Source of the DNA: Saccharomyces mikatae IFO 1815
Lineage: Eukaryota > Ascomycota > Saccharomycetes > Saccharomycetales > Saccharomycetaceae
DNA length: 64,000 bases
Assembly (NCBI RefSeq): GCF_947241705.1
Contig: NC_079268.1
Location: 620,001-684,000, forward strand
Reading direction: 5' to 3'
The position numbers and the translations under genes are program-made. Under the pieces are notes generated by a model. The model was not told the DNA's origin. It saw only the letters and a list, made by a program, of their open reading frames with translations, and did no database searches. This document shows, in pieces, positions 19,535 to 29,104 of this stretch. How positions within the stretch are numbered: the first letter of the stretch is position 1; each line of letters opens with the position of its first letter.

Positions 19535-22500
19535 ATGTTTAGGACAAGAGTGGCTACTATCTTAAATAGGGCTACTGCCAGATCAAGTGCAAATTGTGTT
19601 TTTTCAGCGAGGGCTAGGTCTTTCCATTCGCGGTCCATTTTGCTCAAAGCAGCAGTTGCAGACATATCATCTTTACAATACACAAGGACTTACAATCCTG
19701 ACTTGAAGAATATCGGTAGACCTCTAGATACGTTTGCGAGACGTCACTTAGGCCCTTCTCCTAAGGATGTTGACAAAATGTTGAAAACCATGGCTTATAG
19801 CGATTTAAACGCATTTATAGAGGAGCTAGTTCCACCTAATATTTTAAAGAGAAGACCCTTGGAACTAGAGGCCCCTAGTAAGGGATTCTGTGAACAAGAA
19901 ATGCTTCAACAACTAGAAGAAATTGCTAATAAGAACCTTTACAAAGTTAAAAACTTTATTGGTAAGGGCTATTACGGTACGATTTTACCACCAGTTATAC
20001 AAAGAAATCTTTTGGAAAGTCCCGAATGGTATACTTCTTACACTCCCTATCAGCCTGAGATATCTCAAGGTAGATTAGAAGCTCTATTGAACTTCCAAAC
20101 AGTAGTTTCAGACTTGACTGGTTTGCCCGTCGCTAACGCCTCATTGTTAGATGAGGGTACCGCAGCTGGTGAAGCTATGCTATTGTCATTCAATCTTTCT
20201 AGAAAGAAGAAGTTCAAGTACGTCATAGATAAAAAGTTACACCAGCAAACAAAGAGTGTTCTTTATACCAGAGCCAAACCATTCAATATTGAAATTGTTG
20301 AGATTGATTGTTCAGATATAAAAAGTGCCATAGATGTCCTAAAAACTCCAGATATATCTGGTTGTTTGGTTCAATATCCAGCGACAGATGGTTCAATCTT
20401 ACCACTGGATGCGATGAAACAATTTTCTGAAGCTTTACACTCTCACAAGTCTTTACTATCTGTCGCTTCAGATTTAATGGCTTTGACGCTTTTGAAACCA
20501 CCTGCTGAGTACGGCGCTGATATAGTTTTAGGTTCTTCTCAACGATTTGGTGTCCCAATGGGTTACGGTGGTCCTCATGCTGCTTTTTTTGCTGTCATTG
20601 ATAAATTAAATAGAAAAATCCCTGGTAGAATTGTCGGTGTGTCTAAAGACCGCTTAGGCAATAGAGCCTTGCGATTGGCTCTCCAAACTAGAGAACAACA
20701 CATTAAGCGTGATAAGGCAACTTCAAATATTTGTACTGCACAAGCTCTCTTGGCTAATGTCGCTTCAAGCTACTGTGTTTATCATGGTCCTAAGGGTCTA
20801 CAGAATATTTCTAGGAGAATATTTAGCTTAACATCGATATTAGCAAATGCCATTAAAGACGACAGTTCCCCCCATCAACTTGTTAACCAAACTTGGTTTG
20901 ATACTTTAACCATAAAGTTGGGTAATGGTATATCCTCTCAACAGTTATTGGATAGAGCTTTGAAAGAATTCAATATTAATTTGTTCGCTGTAGATGGTAC
21001 TTCTGTTTCGTTGTCCCTTGATGAAACAACTACAAAATCTGATGTTGAAAATTTATTAAAAGTATTTGATGTAGAAAATTCCACTGAATTTCTCTCTAAG
21101 GATTATTCCAACTGCTTCCCTACAGAATTCCAGCGTACTGATGAGATTCTGAAAAACGAAGTCTTCCATAAACACCATAGCGAAACAGCAATGTTGAGAT
21201 ATCTCCATAGGTTGCAATCACGTGATTTATCTCTTGCTAATTCTATGATTCCTTTAGGCTCATGCACTATGAAATTGAATAGTACAGTGGAAATGATGCC
21301 CATCACATGGCCTCAATTTTCTAATATCCATCCTTTCCAGCCTTCAAGCCAAGTCCAAGGATACAAAGAATTAATAAGTTCGCTGGAGAAAGATTTATGT
21401 AGTATTACAGGCTTCGATGGTATTTCTTTGCAACCAAATTCCGGTGCTCAAGGTGAATACACTGGCTTAAGAGTAATCAGGTCTTACTTGGAAAGTAAGG
21501 GTGAAGACCATCGTAACATATGTTTGATCCCCGTGTCCGCACATGGTACAAATCCAGCTTCTGCTGCCATGGCAGGTTTGAAAGTTGTTCCTGTCAATTG
21601 TTTAGAAGATGGTTCGTTAGACTTGGTTGATTTGAAGGCCAAGGCCGAAAAACATTCTGAGGAATTAGCTGCCGTAATGATCACATATCCTTCAACTTAT
21701 GGTTTATTCGAACCAGGTATCCAACATGCTATTGACATTGTGCATTCTTTTGGTGGCCAAGTCTATTTAGATGGTGCTAATATGAATGCTCAGGTTGGAT
21801 TAACGTCACCTGGTGATCTTGGCGCAGATGTCTGTCACTTGAATTTGCATAAGACATTCTCCATACCCCATGGTGGTGGTGGTCCAGCCGGGGCCCCCAT
21901 TTGTGTCAAATCTCATTTAATTCCCCACTTACCTAAACATGACGTTGTTGATATGATCACCGCAGTTGGTAGTGAAAAATCTATCGATTCAGTATCCTCC
22001 GCACCTTATGGAAATGCTTTGGTGTTACCAATTTCTTATGCCTATATCAAAATGATGGGCAATGAAGCTTTGCCATTTTCTAGTGTGATAGCCATGCTAA
22101 ATTCGAACTATATGATGACAAGATTGAGAGATCATTATAAAATTCTTTTCGTCAATGAATCGAGCACGCTAAAACACTGTGCTCATGAGTTCATAGTCGA
22201 TTTAAGAGAATATAAAGCTAAAGGTGTTGAAGCCATTGATGTTGCCAAGAGATTGCAGGACTATGGATTCCATGCCCCAACCTTGGCCTTTCCTGTTCCT
22301 GGAACCTTGATGGTGGAACCAACAGAATCAGAGAACTTGGAAGAGTTAGATAGATTTTGTGATGCCATGATATCTATAAAAGGAGAAATAAATGCTTTTA
22401 TATCTGGTCAACCGAAAGGACAAATTCTGAAGAACGCCCCTCATTCGTTGGAAGATTTCATCACATCATCTGATTGGGATACTAGAGGCTATACCCGTGA

Positions 22501-22639
22501 AGAAGCTGCCTATCCCCTACCTTTTTTGAGATATAATAAATTTTGGCCTACTGTTGCGAGATTAGATGACACTTATGGTGACATGAACTTGATATGTACA
22601 TGCCCTTCTGTAGAAGAAGTTGCAAGCGAAACTGATTGA
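19535..22639 (+). CDS. GCV2: Gcv2, glycine decarboxylase P protein
   Basis: 1034 residues, exactly the S. cerevisiae length. P subunit of the mitochondrial glycine cleavage complex; it decarboxylates glycine on pyridoxal phosphate and passes the aminomethyl group to the lipoyl H protein (Gcv3). A basic, Ser-rich presequence ([18 protein letters not shown], then FHSRS) targets the matrix. The two homologous halves of the P protein are clear: the amino half with [14 protein letters not shown] and TREQHIKR, the carboxyl half with SANGT-like ending motif [13 protein letters not shown] and the pyridoxal-phosphate lysine K773 in [15 protein letters not shown]. Glycine-rich loop follows directly. 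Confidence 0.97.
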   Translation: MFRTRVATILNRATARSSANCVFSARARSFHSRSILLKAAVADISSLQYTRTYNPDLKNIGRPLDTFARRHLGPSPKDVDKMLKTMAYSDLNAFIEELVPPNILKRRPLELEAPSKGFCEQEMLQQLEEIANKNLYKVKNFIGKGYYGTILPPVIQRNLLESPEWYTSYTPYQPEISQGRLEALLNFQTVVSDLTGLPVANASLLDEGTAAGEAMLLSFNLSRKKKFKYVIDKKLHQQTKSVLYTRAKPFNIEIVEIDCSDIKSAIDVLKTPDISGCLVQYPATDGSILPLDAMKQFSEALHSHKSLLSVASDLMALTLLKPPAEYGADIVLGSSQRFGVPMGYGGPHAAFFAVIDKLNRKIPGRIVGVSKDRLGNRALRLALQTREQHIKRDKATSNICTAQALLANVASSYCVYHGPKGLQNISRRIFSLTSILANAIKDDSSPHQLVNQTWFDTLTIKLGNGISSQQLLDRALKEFNINLFAVDGTSVSLSLDETTTKSDVENLLKVFDVENSTEFLSKDYSNCFPTEFQRTDEILKNEVFHKHHSETAMLRYLHRLQSRDLSLANSMIPLGSCTMKLNSTVEMMPITWPQFSNIHPFQPSSQVQGYKELISSLEKDLCSITGFDGISLQPNSGAQGEYTGLRVIRSYLESKGEDHRNICLIPVSAHGTNPASAAMAGLKVVPVNCLEDGSLDLVDLKAKAEKHSEELAAVMITYPSTYGLFEPGIQHAIDIVHSFGGQVYLDGANMNAQVGLTSPGDLGADVCHLNLHKTFSIPHGGGGPAGAPICVKSHLIPHLPKHDVVDMITAVGSEKSIDSVSSAPYGNALVLPISYAYIKMMGNEALPFSSVIAMLNSNYMMTRLRDHYKILFVNESSTLKHCAHEFIVDLREYKAKGVEAIDVAKRLQDYGFHAPTLAFPVPGTLMVEPTESENLEELDRFCDAMISIKGEINAFISGQPKGQILKNAPHSLEDFITSSDWDTRGYTREEAAYPLPFLRYNKFWPTVARLDDTYGDMNLICTCPSVEEVASETD

Positions 22640-22963
22640 ACACACACTCATTGCATTGTGTATGTATGTATACTGTATATTAATCAACTCATTGTGCACA
22701 TATGTAATCATTATAAAATATTCGGATAAACATATAGTAAAGCATTTTCGCGATGAAAGAAATTGAAATTGGTAGCTTGGACGATAAACGTACCATAATA
22801 TACTACGGTTAGATAGAACATTTATATAGATTGGCTTTTATTTATATGCTATGTTGTTGTGTATGCAATGATTATAAGAGGTCAAAAGTTGAATAAATAG
22901 GACATGAAAATGCAAAGTCAAGAGCATAGTAGATATATGTAGCACTACCTTATTTTTTGTGTG
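22640..22963. other. GCV2-SGS1 convergent 3' region
   Basis: 324 bp between convergent stop codons, AT-rich with TATGTATGTATA-type stretches near 22660 that look like yeast 3'-end processing elements. No gene seen. Confidence 0.5.
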
Positions 22964-25900
22964 TCATTTTCTTCCTCTGTGATGGCCTCTATAATTTCTA
23001 AAACCTCGTCTTCCCGCAGCAGACTTCTTCATCGATTTATTGATCGCCCTTGTAGTTGATTTACTGTTTGATGAATTCTTGGGTAATTGACTTTCTCTAA
23101 TTTGGTTGATTATTTCTTCATTTTCCTTGGCTTCTTTTGGATTGGCACCAAAAAATCGGGACCTTGTTCCAGTACTTTGTGCAATGTCATTGCTGTTATC
23201 GGATGCTCCGTTGACAGATTCTTCATTGAATAATGTGTTGTATTTTTCATGATCTGTGCTGGATCTTTTTTTACTAAGATCTGCAATTGTAGCTTTGAAA
23301 TACTTAAACCTTCGGCGATATTTATCCTCCACCACACCTAAAGTCGCAAAAGCCGAGTCATTCATTGGCAATATCGTAGCCATTTTTTTCAAGATACAGT
23401 CAGGCATAAAGTTCCCAACCGGAGGAATCATTTTATTTCCTAAATTTAAGGATAATTCCCTTAGACATTCGTATGTCGTTCGCAGGTTATCGAGTTCCTG
23501 TGTGGAACGTAACTCGTTTGTGTTTTTCAGGGAGATTGGATGTGATGCTTCCATGGTTGAACTACTGTACGTGTATGATCTAAGATGTTCCTTCGCGCTT
23601 ATAAAGCGCGGCGCATTAGCAGCCACACTTCCTCCCATAGTTGTCGATCTTTGTGCTATAGCTGGTATATTTTCTCCATTTAATTGGTGGCTAGAAGACG
23701 TGGAAGGACGAGAGTTTGGTGCCGATATCGTAAATTGCATCTTAATTTCCATTTTCCCGGTGAGCAACTTCCGAGCGTTGGGGCCTACCTTTACATAACT
23801 TGAAGCAAAACCACTATTATTCATTATGGAATATTCTTGTAAAACGCGGATTGTGATCAAATGAAAAAAAATTCGTTCAATTTCGGACTTTTGCATGGAC
23901 TTGCCAAGACCATGTTCCTCCAATGTGTCATGGTTTGCCTGTACGATTTTGGAGCTTCTTGAACCTTTGAAGATGTCTTGGCAGTAAATTATAGTGACTC
24001 TTTCATTTTGAATATTTTCCACCAACTTGACTATTTTCTTGGCAGGTTCTGTAACATCCCTTTCCTCATTGATTACATTAGCGCTATTTCTACAGTTGTC
24101 ACAGTTCTTGCGACATAATTTAGAATCAAAATCCTCGTTGAAGTAAGATAAAACCAACTTCCTTCTACAATCAGTAACGTTATCACAATAAGCCATCACT
24201 TGCTGCAATTTATTCAAATGTTTCTCCTTATTCTCTCTGTCTAAATTTTTATCCTTTTGAATCATTGTCTGCATAGTCCTAATATCCCTAAATGAAAAAT
24301 AGGTAATACAATATGAATATTTACCATCTCTTCCAGCACGACCAGTTTCTTGATAATAACCTTCTAATGTTCGTGGAACAGTAAAGTGGTAAACAAATCT
24401 AACATCAGGTTTATCAATACCCATACCGAAGGCGACAGTAGCACAAATAACTTGTATCTCATTCGCTTGCCATGCCTTTTGCACACTTAATCTTTCATCC
24501 GGTTCCATACCCGCATGGTAATATGCACATTTTATGCCATTTTTCTGCATTTGAGCCGAAGTTTGCTCGCAAGATTTTTTAGAGTGACAGTATATTATAC
24601 CGGTTTGATTTTTAAATCTAGATTTGACAGAATCGCAGATTTCGAATATAGTATTCTTAGTTTTCTTGTTCACTTCATAATACAAATTTGTCCTATTAAA
24701 GCTTTGCTTTAAGAAAACGGGTTCCTTTAGTTCTAAATTGTGGATGATATCCATTCTAACTTGTTCACTTGCAGTCGCAGTCAGAGCAATCATTGGAATG
24801 TCGGGGTATTCTCTTTTAAAGAATTTCAATTCTTTATAATCAGGTCTGAAATCATGACCCCAGTTAGAAACACAATGTGCTTCATCCACAACTATACGGG
24901 CCAGCTTACCGTCAGTATAGAGTCTACTGATAGCTCTTTTGCATTGCTCTGAAGCACTGATCATTTCGGGAGATATGTAAACTAAATCCAATAGTCCATT
25001 GATAAATAAATTGAAAGTTTGTCGCCTTTGTTCAGCAGTACCTCTCGAACTGAACATGCTCGCCTTAATATTCTTATTCAATAAATGCTCCACTTGATCT
25101 TGCATCAAAGAAATTAGCGGAGAGATAACAATAGTAGTACCGAACGTCTTACCTGATTTTACCACAGCAGGAAGTTGATAGCAAAGAGATTTACCACCTC
25201 CCGTCGGCATGAGAACAAAAACATCCCTCCCCTGCAAAGTTGCATTAACAGCCTCTAGTTGATTAGGTCTAAAACCAGGCAGTTTGAAAATTTCATGTAA
25301 ACGATATAGAACCTCGTCAGACCAAGGGTAATTTTTGCCACTTGTTTTAGAAGGTATATTAGATTTGCTTACTATATCACTTAACGAAAAATCGTCATCA
25401 AAATCATCATCCTCACCCTTTTGGCTGACATCCGATTTCTCCCTTTTTATTATGGGGGACCAAGATGGTGATCGGTGATTGTTCTCGTCCATAAGCTTTC
25501 TTTCTGTTATTATCTTAAGGTCATTATCTAATTCATGGATATCTGCTACTTGGGTTCTATTCTCCCTCTCTTCGTCAAACTTTTCTAAATCGCTATCTGA
25601 CAGGTATTCAAGGTTATTATTATTGTTATCTTCGTCATAATTACCACTTTCTTTTTCACTATCTATTAATTCTATATCAGAATGTGACATGGGTAGGCGT
25701 TGGTGACCAAACGATAAACTCATGCTATCATCCAGAATAGCATCCTTTTCTAGGTCATCATCTAACAAGTCGATATGTTCCGCACCTGTTGTTTTTCGGA
25801 AACTGGCTAAATCGCTTTCTGTTGTGGGGGAAGATAAAATAACCTGAACGTTTTTATTTTGGGATAATGTAATTGTAGATCTGGTATCGTCTTCTTGTGG

Positions 25901-27295
25901 ATTTTCTTGAATATTGACGCTAACATCCAGATTTTCATGATATTCGGTGTCCTGAGTTGGATCGAAGCCATCATTTACTACAAAATCAAAATCGCTTTGG
26001 TTCAACATATCGTTTTCTTCTTTTTCTTCATCTCTAGTAGTCATATAACTAGAATGGGCATCCTCCTCAGCCTCCATTGTTAGTTCGTCTTCCTCTCTTT
26101 CAGCATCCAGATAATCGTCTTTAAGTGATTTACCCATAATGTAGTCAAAAGGATCATCTCTCTCAGGTATTCTATAGTTAACAGGTTGTCTTAAACGCAT
26201 AGTCCTTCTTTCAGCAAGTTCTTCTTTTTCTTCTGAGGTCATGTTGAGACGTGGAGATGTAGAAGTATTCGGAGCCTCCTCTTGCAATATTGAAGGTGGG
26301 TCATAATCTATATCGTCCTCATCATCCAGAACTTGAATCAAGTCATCGTTGCTGCCATCTCTATTTGTATTCCTATTGCTGTTATTAGTTGTAACATCCT
26401 TGGCTCCACCAGTGGTCAAAGTTGTCGTGGTAGTTGCAGCAGCATCATTTGTCAGATTTGGATTCCTAAAAGATACATTATTTTCTAGGGGACTAGGTAG
26501 AATACTTGATATTATGTTATCATCTTGAGAAGGAAACTGACTATGATCTTTATTTGGGACTTTTGGCATCCTACCTTTCTTAGCTTTTGTGATCTCACTT
26601 TCCAAAAATCCTATTCGGATAGAGATATTGGATAACTGGGGCCGTATATCTCTACTCAACTGCAACCTTTTAGCGTCCTCTGACAATGACGTTGATTCAA
26701 TGAGATTACATTTCTGCAGTAATAATTTAGATTGTTCCTTCAACGCCGCAATCAGGGAATCTTGAAGTTGAAGCAACTCTCTTCTTAAATTTTTCTCGAT
26801 TAGTTTGCTATCATTCGCGGTTTTGTTGTTATTTTTGCAGTCTAGGTTCCTACTACTATTATTTTCCACAAAAGAACTAGCTATAGGCGGTCGATATGTA
26901 CCGGAATTGTGAAATTTCGAATCGCTAGGGGTTCTTGGGTTCGACGCAATGCTTGTGCTTGCTGGTATATCAACCATGGGGACGTCAGTATATTGGTTCG
27001 ATGTAGCAGGGTATGAGAGCCATTCGGTATCGTTCGATAAAGTTTGCGTGCCCTCGGGTTGTTTCGTAGCAATATTAATAGATCCAGACGTAGGAATACT
27101 GACCAACAAATTCGTTGCTTCTATACCACACCCATCTCTAGACGGAGTAGCAGGTGGCGAATTTGTCTTGAGCCTTTTATTCGAGACATGCTTTTGAATG
27201 GCCTGAAAAACAAAATCTCTGTCTTCCTGCAAAGTGGTTGTTTCCTTTAACCATTTGTGCTCCCTTCTCAAGTTATGTGACGGCTTCGTCACCAT
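22964..27295 (-). CDS. SGS1: Sgs1, RecQ DNA helicase (BLM/WRN homologue)
   Basis: 1443 residues (1447 in S. cerevisiae). 3'-to-5' helicase that with Top3 and Rmi1 dissolves double Holliday junctions and with Dna2 resects ends. Order: amino-terminal Top3/Rmi1-binding helix, a long acidic disordered region (about 100-640), RecA-like helicase lobes with Walker A MPTGGGKSLCYQLP (Lys702) and the DEAH box (Asp804, VVDEAHCVSNWGHDF), the arginine-finger motif YQETGRAGRDG, the RQC zinc-binding cysteines (CDNVTDCRRK, then CRKNCDNC), and an HRDC domain at about 1270-1350 before a basic tail. All catalytic motifs are intact. The promoter region is shared divergently with SPG5. Confidence 0.97.
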   Translation of the reverse strand: MVTKPSHNLRREHKWLKETTTLQEDRDFVFQAIQKHVSNKRLKTNSPPATPSRDGCGIEATNLLVSIPTSGSINIATKQPEGTQTLSNDTEWLSYPATSNQYTDVPMVDIPASTSIASNPRTPSDSKFHNSGTYRPPIASSFVENNSSRNLDCKNNNKTANDSKLIEKNLRRELLQLQDSLIAALKEQSKLLLQKCNLIESTSLSEDAKRLQLSRDIRPQLSNISIRIGFLESEITKAKKGRMPKVPNKDHSQFPSQDDNIISSILPSPLENNVSFRNPNLTNDAAATTTTTLTTGGAKDVTTNNSNRNTNRDGSNDDLIQVLDDEDDIDYDPPSILQEEAPNTSTSPRLNMTSEEKEELAERRTMRLRQPVNYRIPERDDPFDYIMGKSLKDDYLDAEREEDELTMEAEEDAHSSYMTTRDEEKEENDMLNQSDFDFVVNDGFDPTQDTEYHENLDVSVNIQENPQEDDTRSTITLSQNKNVQVILSSPTTESDLASFRKTTGAEHIDLLDDDLEKDAILDDSMSLSFGHQRLPMSHSDIELIDSEKESGNYDEDNNNNNLEYLSDSDLEKFDEERENRTQVADIHELDNDLKIITERKLMDENNHRSPSWSPIIKREKSDVSQKGEDDDFDDDFSLSDIVSKSNIPSKTSGKNYPWSDEVLYRLHEIFKLPGFRPNQLEAVNATLQGRDVFVLMPTGGGKSLCYQLPAVVKSGKTFGTTIVISPLISLMQDQVEHLLNKNIKASMFSSRGTAEQRRQTFNLFINGLLDLVYISPEMISASEQCKRAISRLYTDGKLARIVVDEAHCVSNWGHDFRPDYKELKFFKREYPDIPMIALTATASEQVRMDIIHNLELKEPVFLKQSFNRTNLYYEVNKKTKNTIFEICDSVKSRFKNQTGIIYCHSKKSCEQTSAQMQKNGIKCAYYHAGMEPDERLSVQKAWQANEIQVICATVAFGMGIDKPDVRFVYHFTVPRTLEGYYQETGRAGRDGKYSYCITYFSFRDIRTMQTMIQKDKNLDRENKEKHLNKLQQVMAYCDNVTDCRRKLVLSYFNEDFDSKLCRKNCDNCRNSANVINEERDVTEPAKKIVKLVENIQNERVTIIYCQDIFKGSRSSKIVQANHDTLEEHGLGKSMQKSEIERIFFHLITIRVLQEYSIMNNSGFASSYVKVGPNARKLLTGKMEIKMQFTISAPNSRPSTSSSHQLNGENIPAIAQRSTTMGGSVAANAPRFISAKEHLRSYTYSSSTMEASHPISLKNTNELRSTQELDNLRTTYECLRELSLNLGNKMIPPVGNFMPDCILKKMATILPMNDSAFATLGVVEDKYRRRFKYFKATIADLSKKRSSTDHEKYNTLFNEESVNGASDNSNDIAQSTGTRSRFFGANPKEAKENEEIINQIRESQLPKNSSNSKSTTRAINKSMKKSAAGRRGFRNYRGHHRGRK

Positions 27296-27701
27296 TACCC
27301 TTTATTTGCGCGTGTATGACTTTGAATATAAACACTAAATTTATATGTTCTTCGTTTCTCTAGCCAATGGCGTCAACTTGGCTAACAAAAGATGAAATAA
27401 ACTGCAAAACTAAAGATTGAAATGCTAACTTCAATGTTCTCCCAGCTGACTATGCATGCGCTGTTGGTGCATTTTTGTTTTAGATGTTATCTCTTAGATC
27501 AAGTTCAAATTCCCTATTATAATATACATTTGTAAAAGCGTAAACTAATTCAACAAAATGAGCCGGGCAATGTATTTCGAAACGCACGGCTGAACTATAT
27601 AAGGCGCAAGAGAGCTTGAAGAGAGATGTCTTTCTTACTCCTCCTTTGACATTTCACCTTAAAGTATGCTCATTTCACGATAGAAAGAACCAATATTAAG
27701 C
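27296..27701. promoter_or_regulatory. SGS1-SPG5 divergent promoter; TATA for SPG5 at 27596-27603
   Basis: 406 bp between divergent starts. TATATAAG at 27596-27603 sits 98 bp before the SPG5 ATG, a typical yeast TATA position, consistent with a strongly inducible stationary-phase gene. No such box is evident in the SGS1 direction. Confidence 0.55.
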
Positions 27702-28820
27702 ATGGTTGTAGGCGGTAAGAACTGGAACATGTGGCTGCGAATGTCACAGGTCCAGCTCAGGCAGATTACCAGGTCTCTGGACCGGACACTAGTCGGGTTG
27801 AGCCATGGAAAGTTTCCATTTCGATATAATCACAACGTTCTCGTCACTTGGTGGAAGGGTTTGTTTGATTTTCCTACAGCTTTCATGGGAGTAAAATCCT
27901 CCACTGCATCCCCGCTCATAAGAAGAGGACTCACAAGATTTGATCGTTTCAGACCTGTTGCTAATGTCAGTAAATTTGCTGCTATGCCTAGAGTGCCCAA
28001 AGGTACCCCTAGAGGTTTGTATGCCAATTGGAATATGACAGCATCAACTAAGCTGTTGGGTCAGAGAGCTTACTCTACTTCCAGCATCAAATTTACTCAA
28101 GAAGCCGTAAATAACATGACTATATCCCTAAGGTGTTTCTTCAACTCAATGAACGGATTAGATCAGTGTTCGCACTCTAGCTACTCCGAAACTTTTCAGT
28201 ATGCTTCTAATGCTTTCGCTCAACAGAACGAAGTCCCACCAGTTGCCTTCAAGAAGTTACCCCAGAAAGATATCAATTTCATTCGCGATTTAGAACTTTT
28301 CAGAGTAATGAAAGTTCAGAATCAAATGGTCGATGAACCTAGCGCTTGTTTTCTGGAAAAATCAGGTTCCTACATTGAATTTACGGTTCCCGAATTTAAC
28401 GTTAATGGAACATCTTCTGCGCCTTTATCGTTTTTGAATCCTTCTTTACTATATGATTTGAAAGAAACAATTTCTAGCTACAAATATGAATTGGAATCAA
28501 TATACCGCAGCGTTGAGATGGTTTTGCAAAACTATGGGTCGTTGCCTATAACGTTGCATCGAAAGAAGATTCGAATACATTTCCCGAATTCGACCGTGAT
28601 GGAAACAGAGAATCTGATCGCAAGTTTAAATATCACTACCGGTATCATTCACGCGGATACATCTCGCGACATTACTTTGGAAGATACAAATTTGAATGAC
28701 TTGGTTAATGGTAAATCGACAAGTATGTGGTCCCTTGTTGATGAACCACCGCTTCCCAACAGAAGCACTTTTTCTCCAATTTTATCAGAAGCATCCGACT
28801 ATACTTATGAAATGGTTTAG
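27702..28820 (+). CDS. SPG5: Spg5, quiescence-specific proteasome factor
   Basis: 372 residues (373 in S. cerevisiae). Spg5 is needed for survival in stationary phase and is described as binding the base of the proteasome regulatory particle during quiescence. There is no recognisable catalytic domain. The first 140 residues are basic, aromatic-rich and carry few acidic residues; the carboxyl half is more acidic and probably folded (SFLNPSLLYDLKETISSYKYEL). The last 40 residues are disordered. An upstream TATA box supports inducible expression. The amino-terminal region could be mistaken for a mitochondrial presequence (Arg-rich, few acids), which I note but do not claim. Confidence 0.9.
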   Translation: MVVGGKNWNMWLRMSQVQLRQITRSLDRTLVGLSHGKFPFRYNHNVLVTWWKGLFDFPTAFMGVKSSTASPLIRRGLTRFDRFRPVANVSKFAAMPRVPKGTPRGLYANWNMTASTKLLGQRAYSTSSIKFTQEAVNNMTISLRCFFNSMNGLDQCSHSSYSETFQYASNAFAQQNEVPPVAFKKLPQKDINFIRDLELFRVMKVQNQMVDEPSACFLEKSGSYIEFTVPEFNVNGTSSAPLSFLNPSLLYDLKETISSYKYELESIYRSVEMVLQNYGSLPITLHRKKIRIHFPNSTVMETENLIASLNITTGIIHADTSRDITLEDTNLNDLVNGKSTSMWSLVDEPPLPNRSTFSPILSEASDYTYEMV

Positions 28821-29104
28821 TTAAATATATATTCATGGCGCTCTCACCAAAAATAATGCTTTTGTTTACTTTTAACACAAGGACGCATGTTATGCGTCCA
28901 TATATATATTTGTTTTAGTTTACTTTGCTCTATAGTTAATACATTTTATGTTTATGTAATATTTGCTTATTGTCTCGTCTGAAATCTCTAAAAATTCGGC
29001 AGAAAATAACCCATATCTTACTTTATATACTAACAAAAGGGAAGGATTTTCGGGAATACACTACGATTGCACCGCTACTTATGTGTATTTGTACTCATAA
29101 TTAA

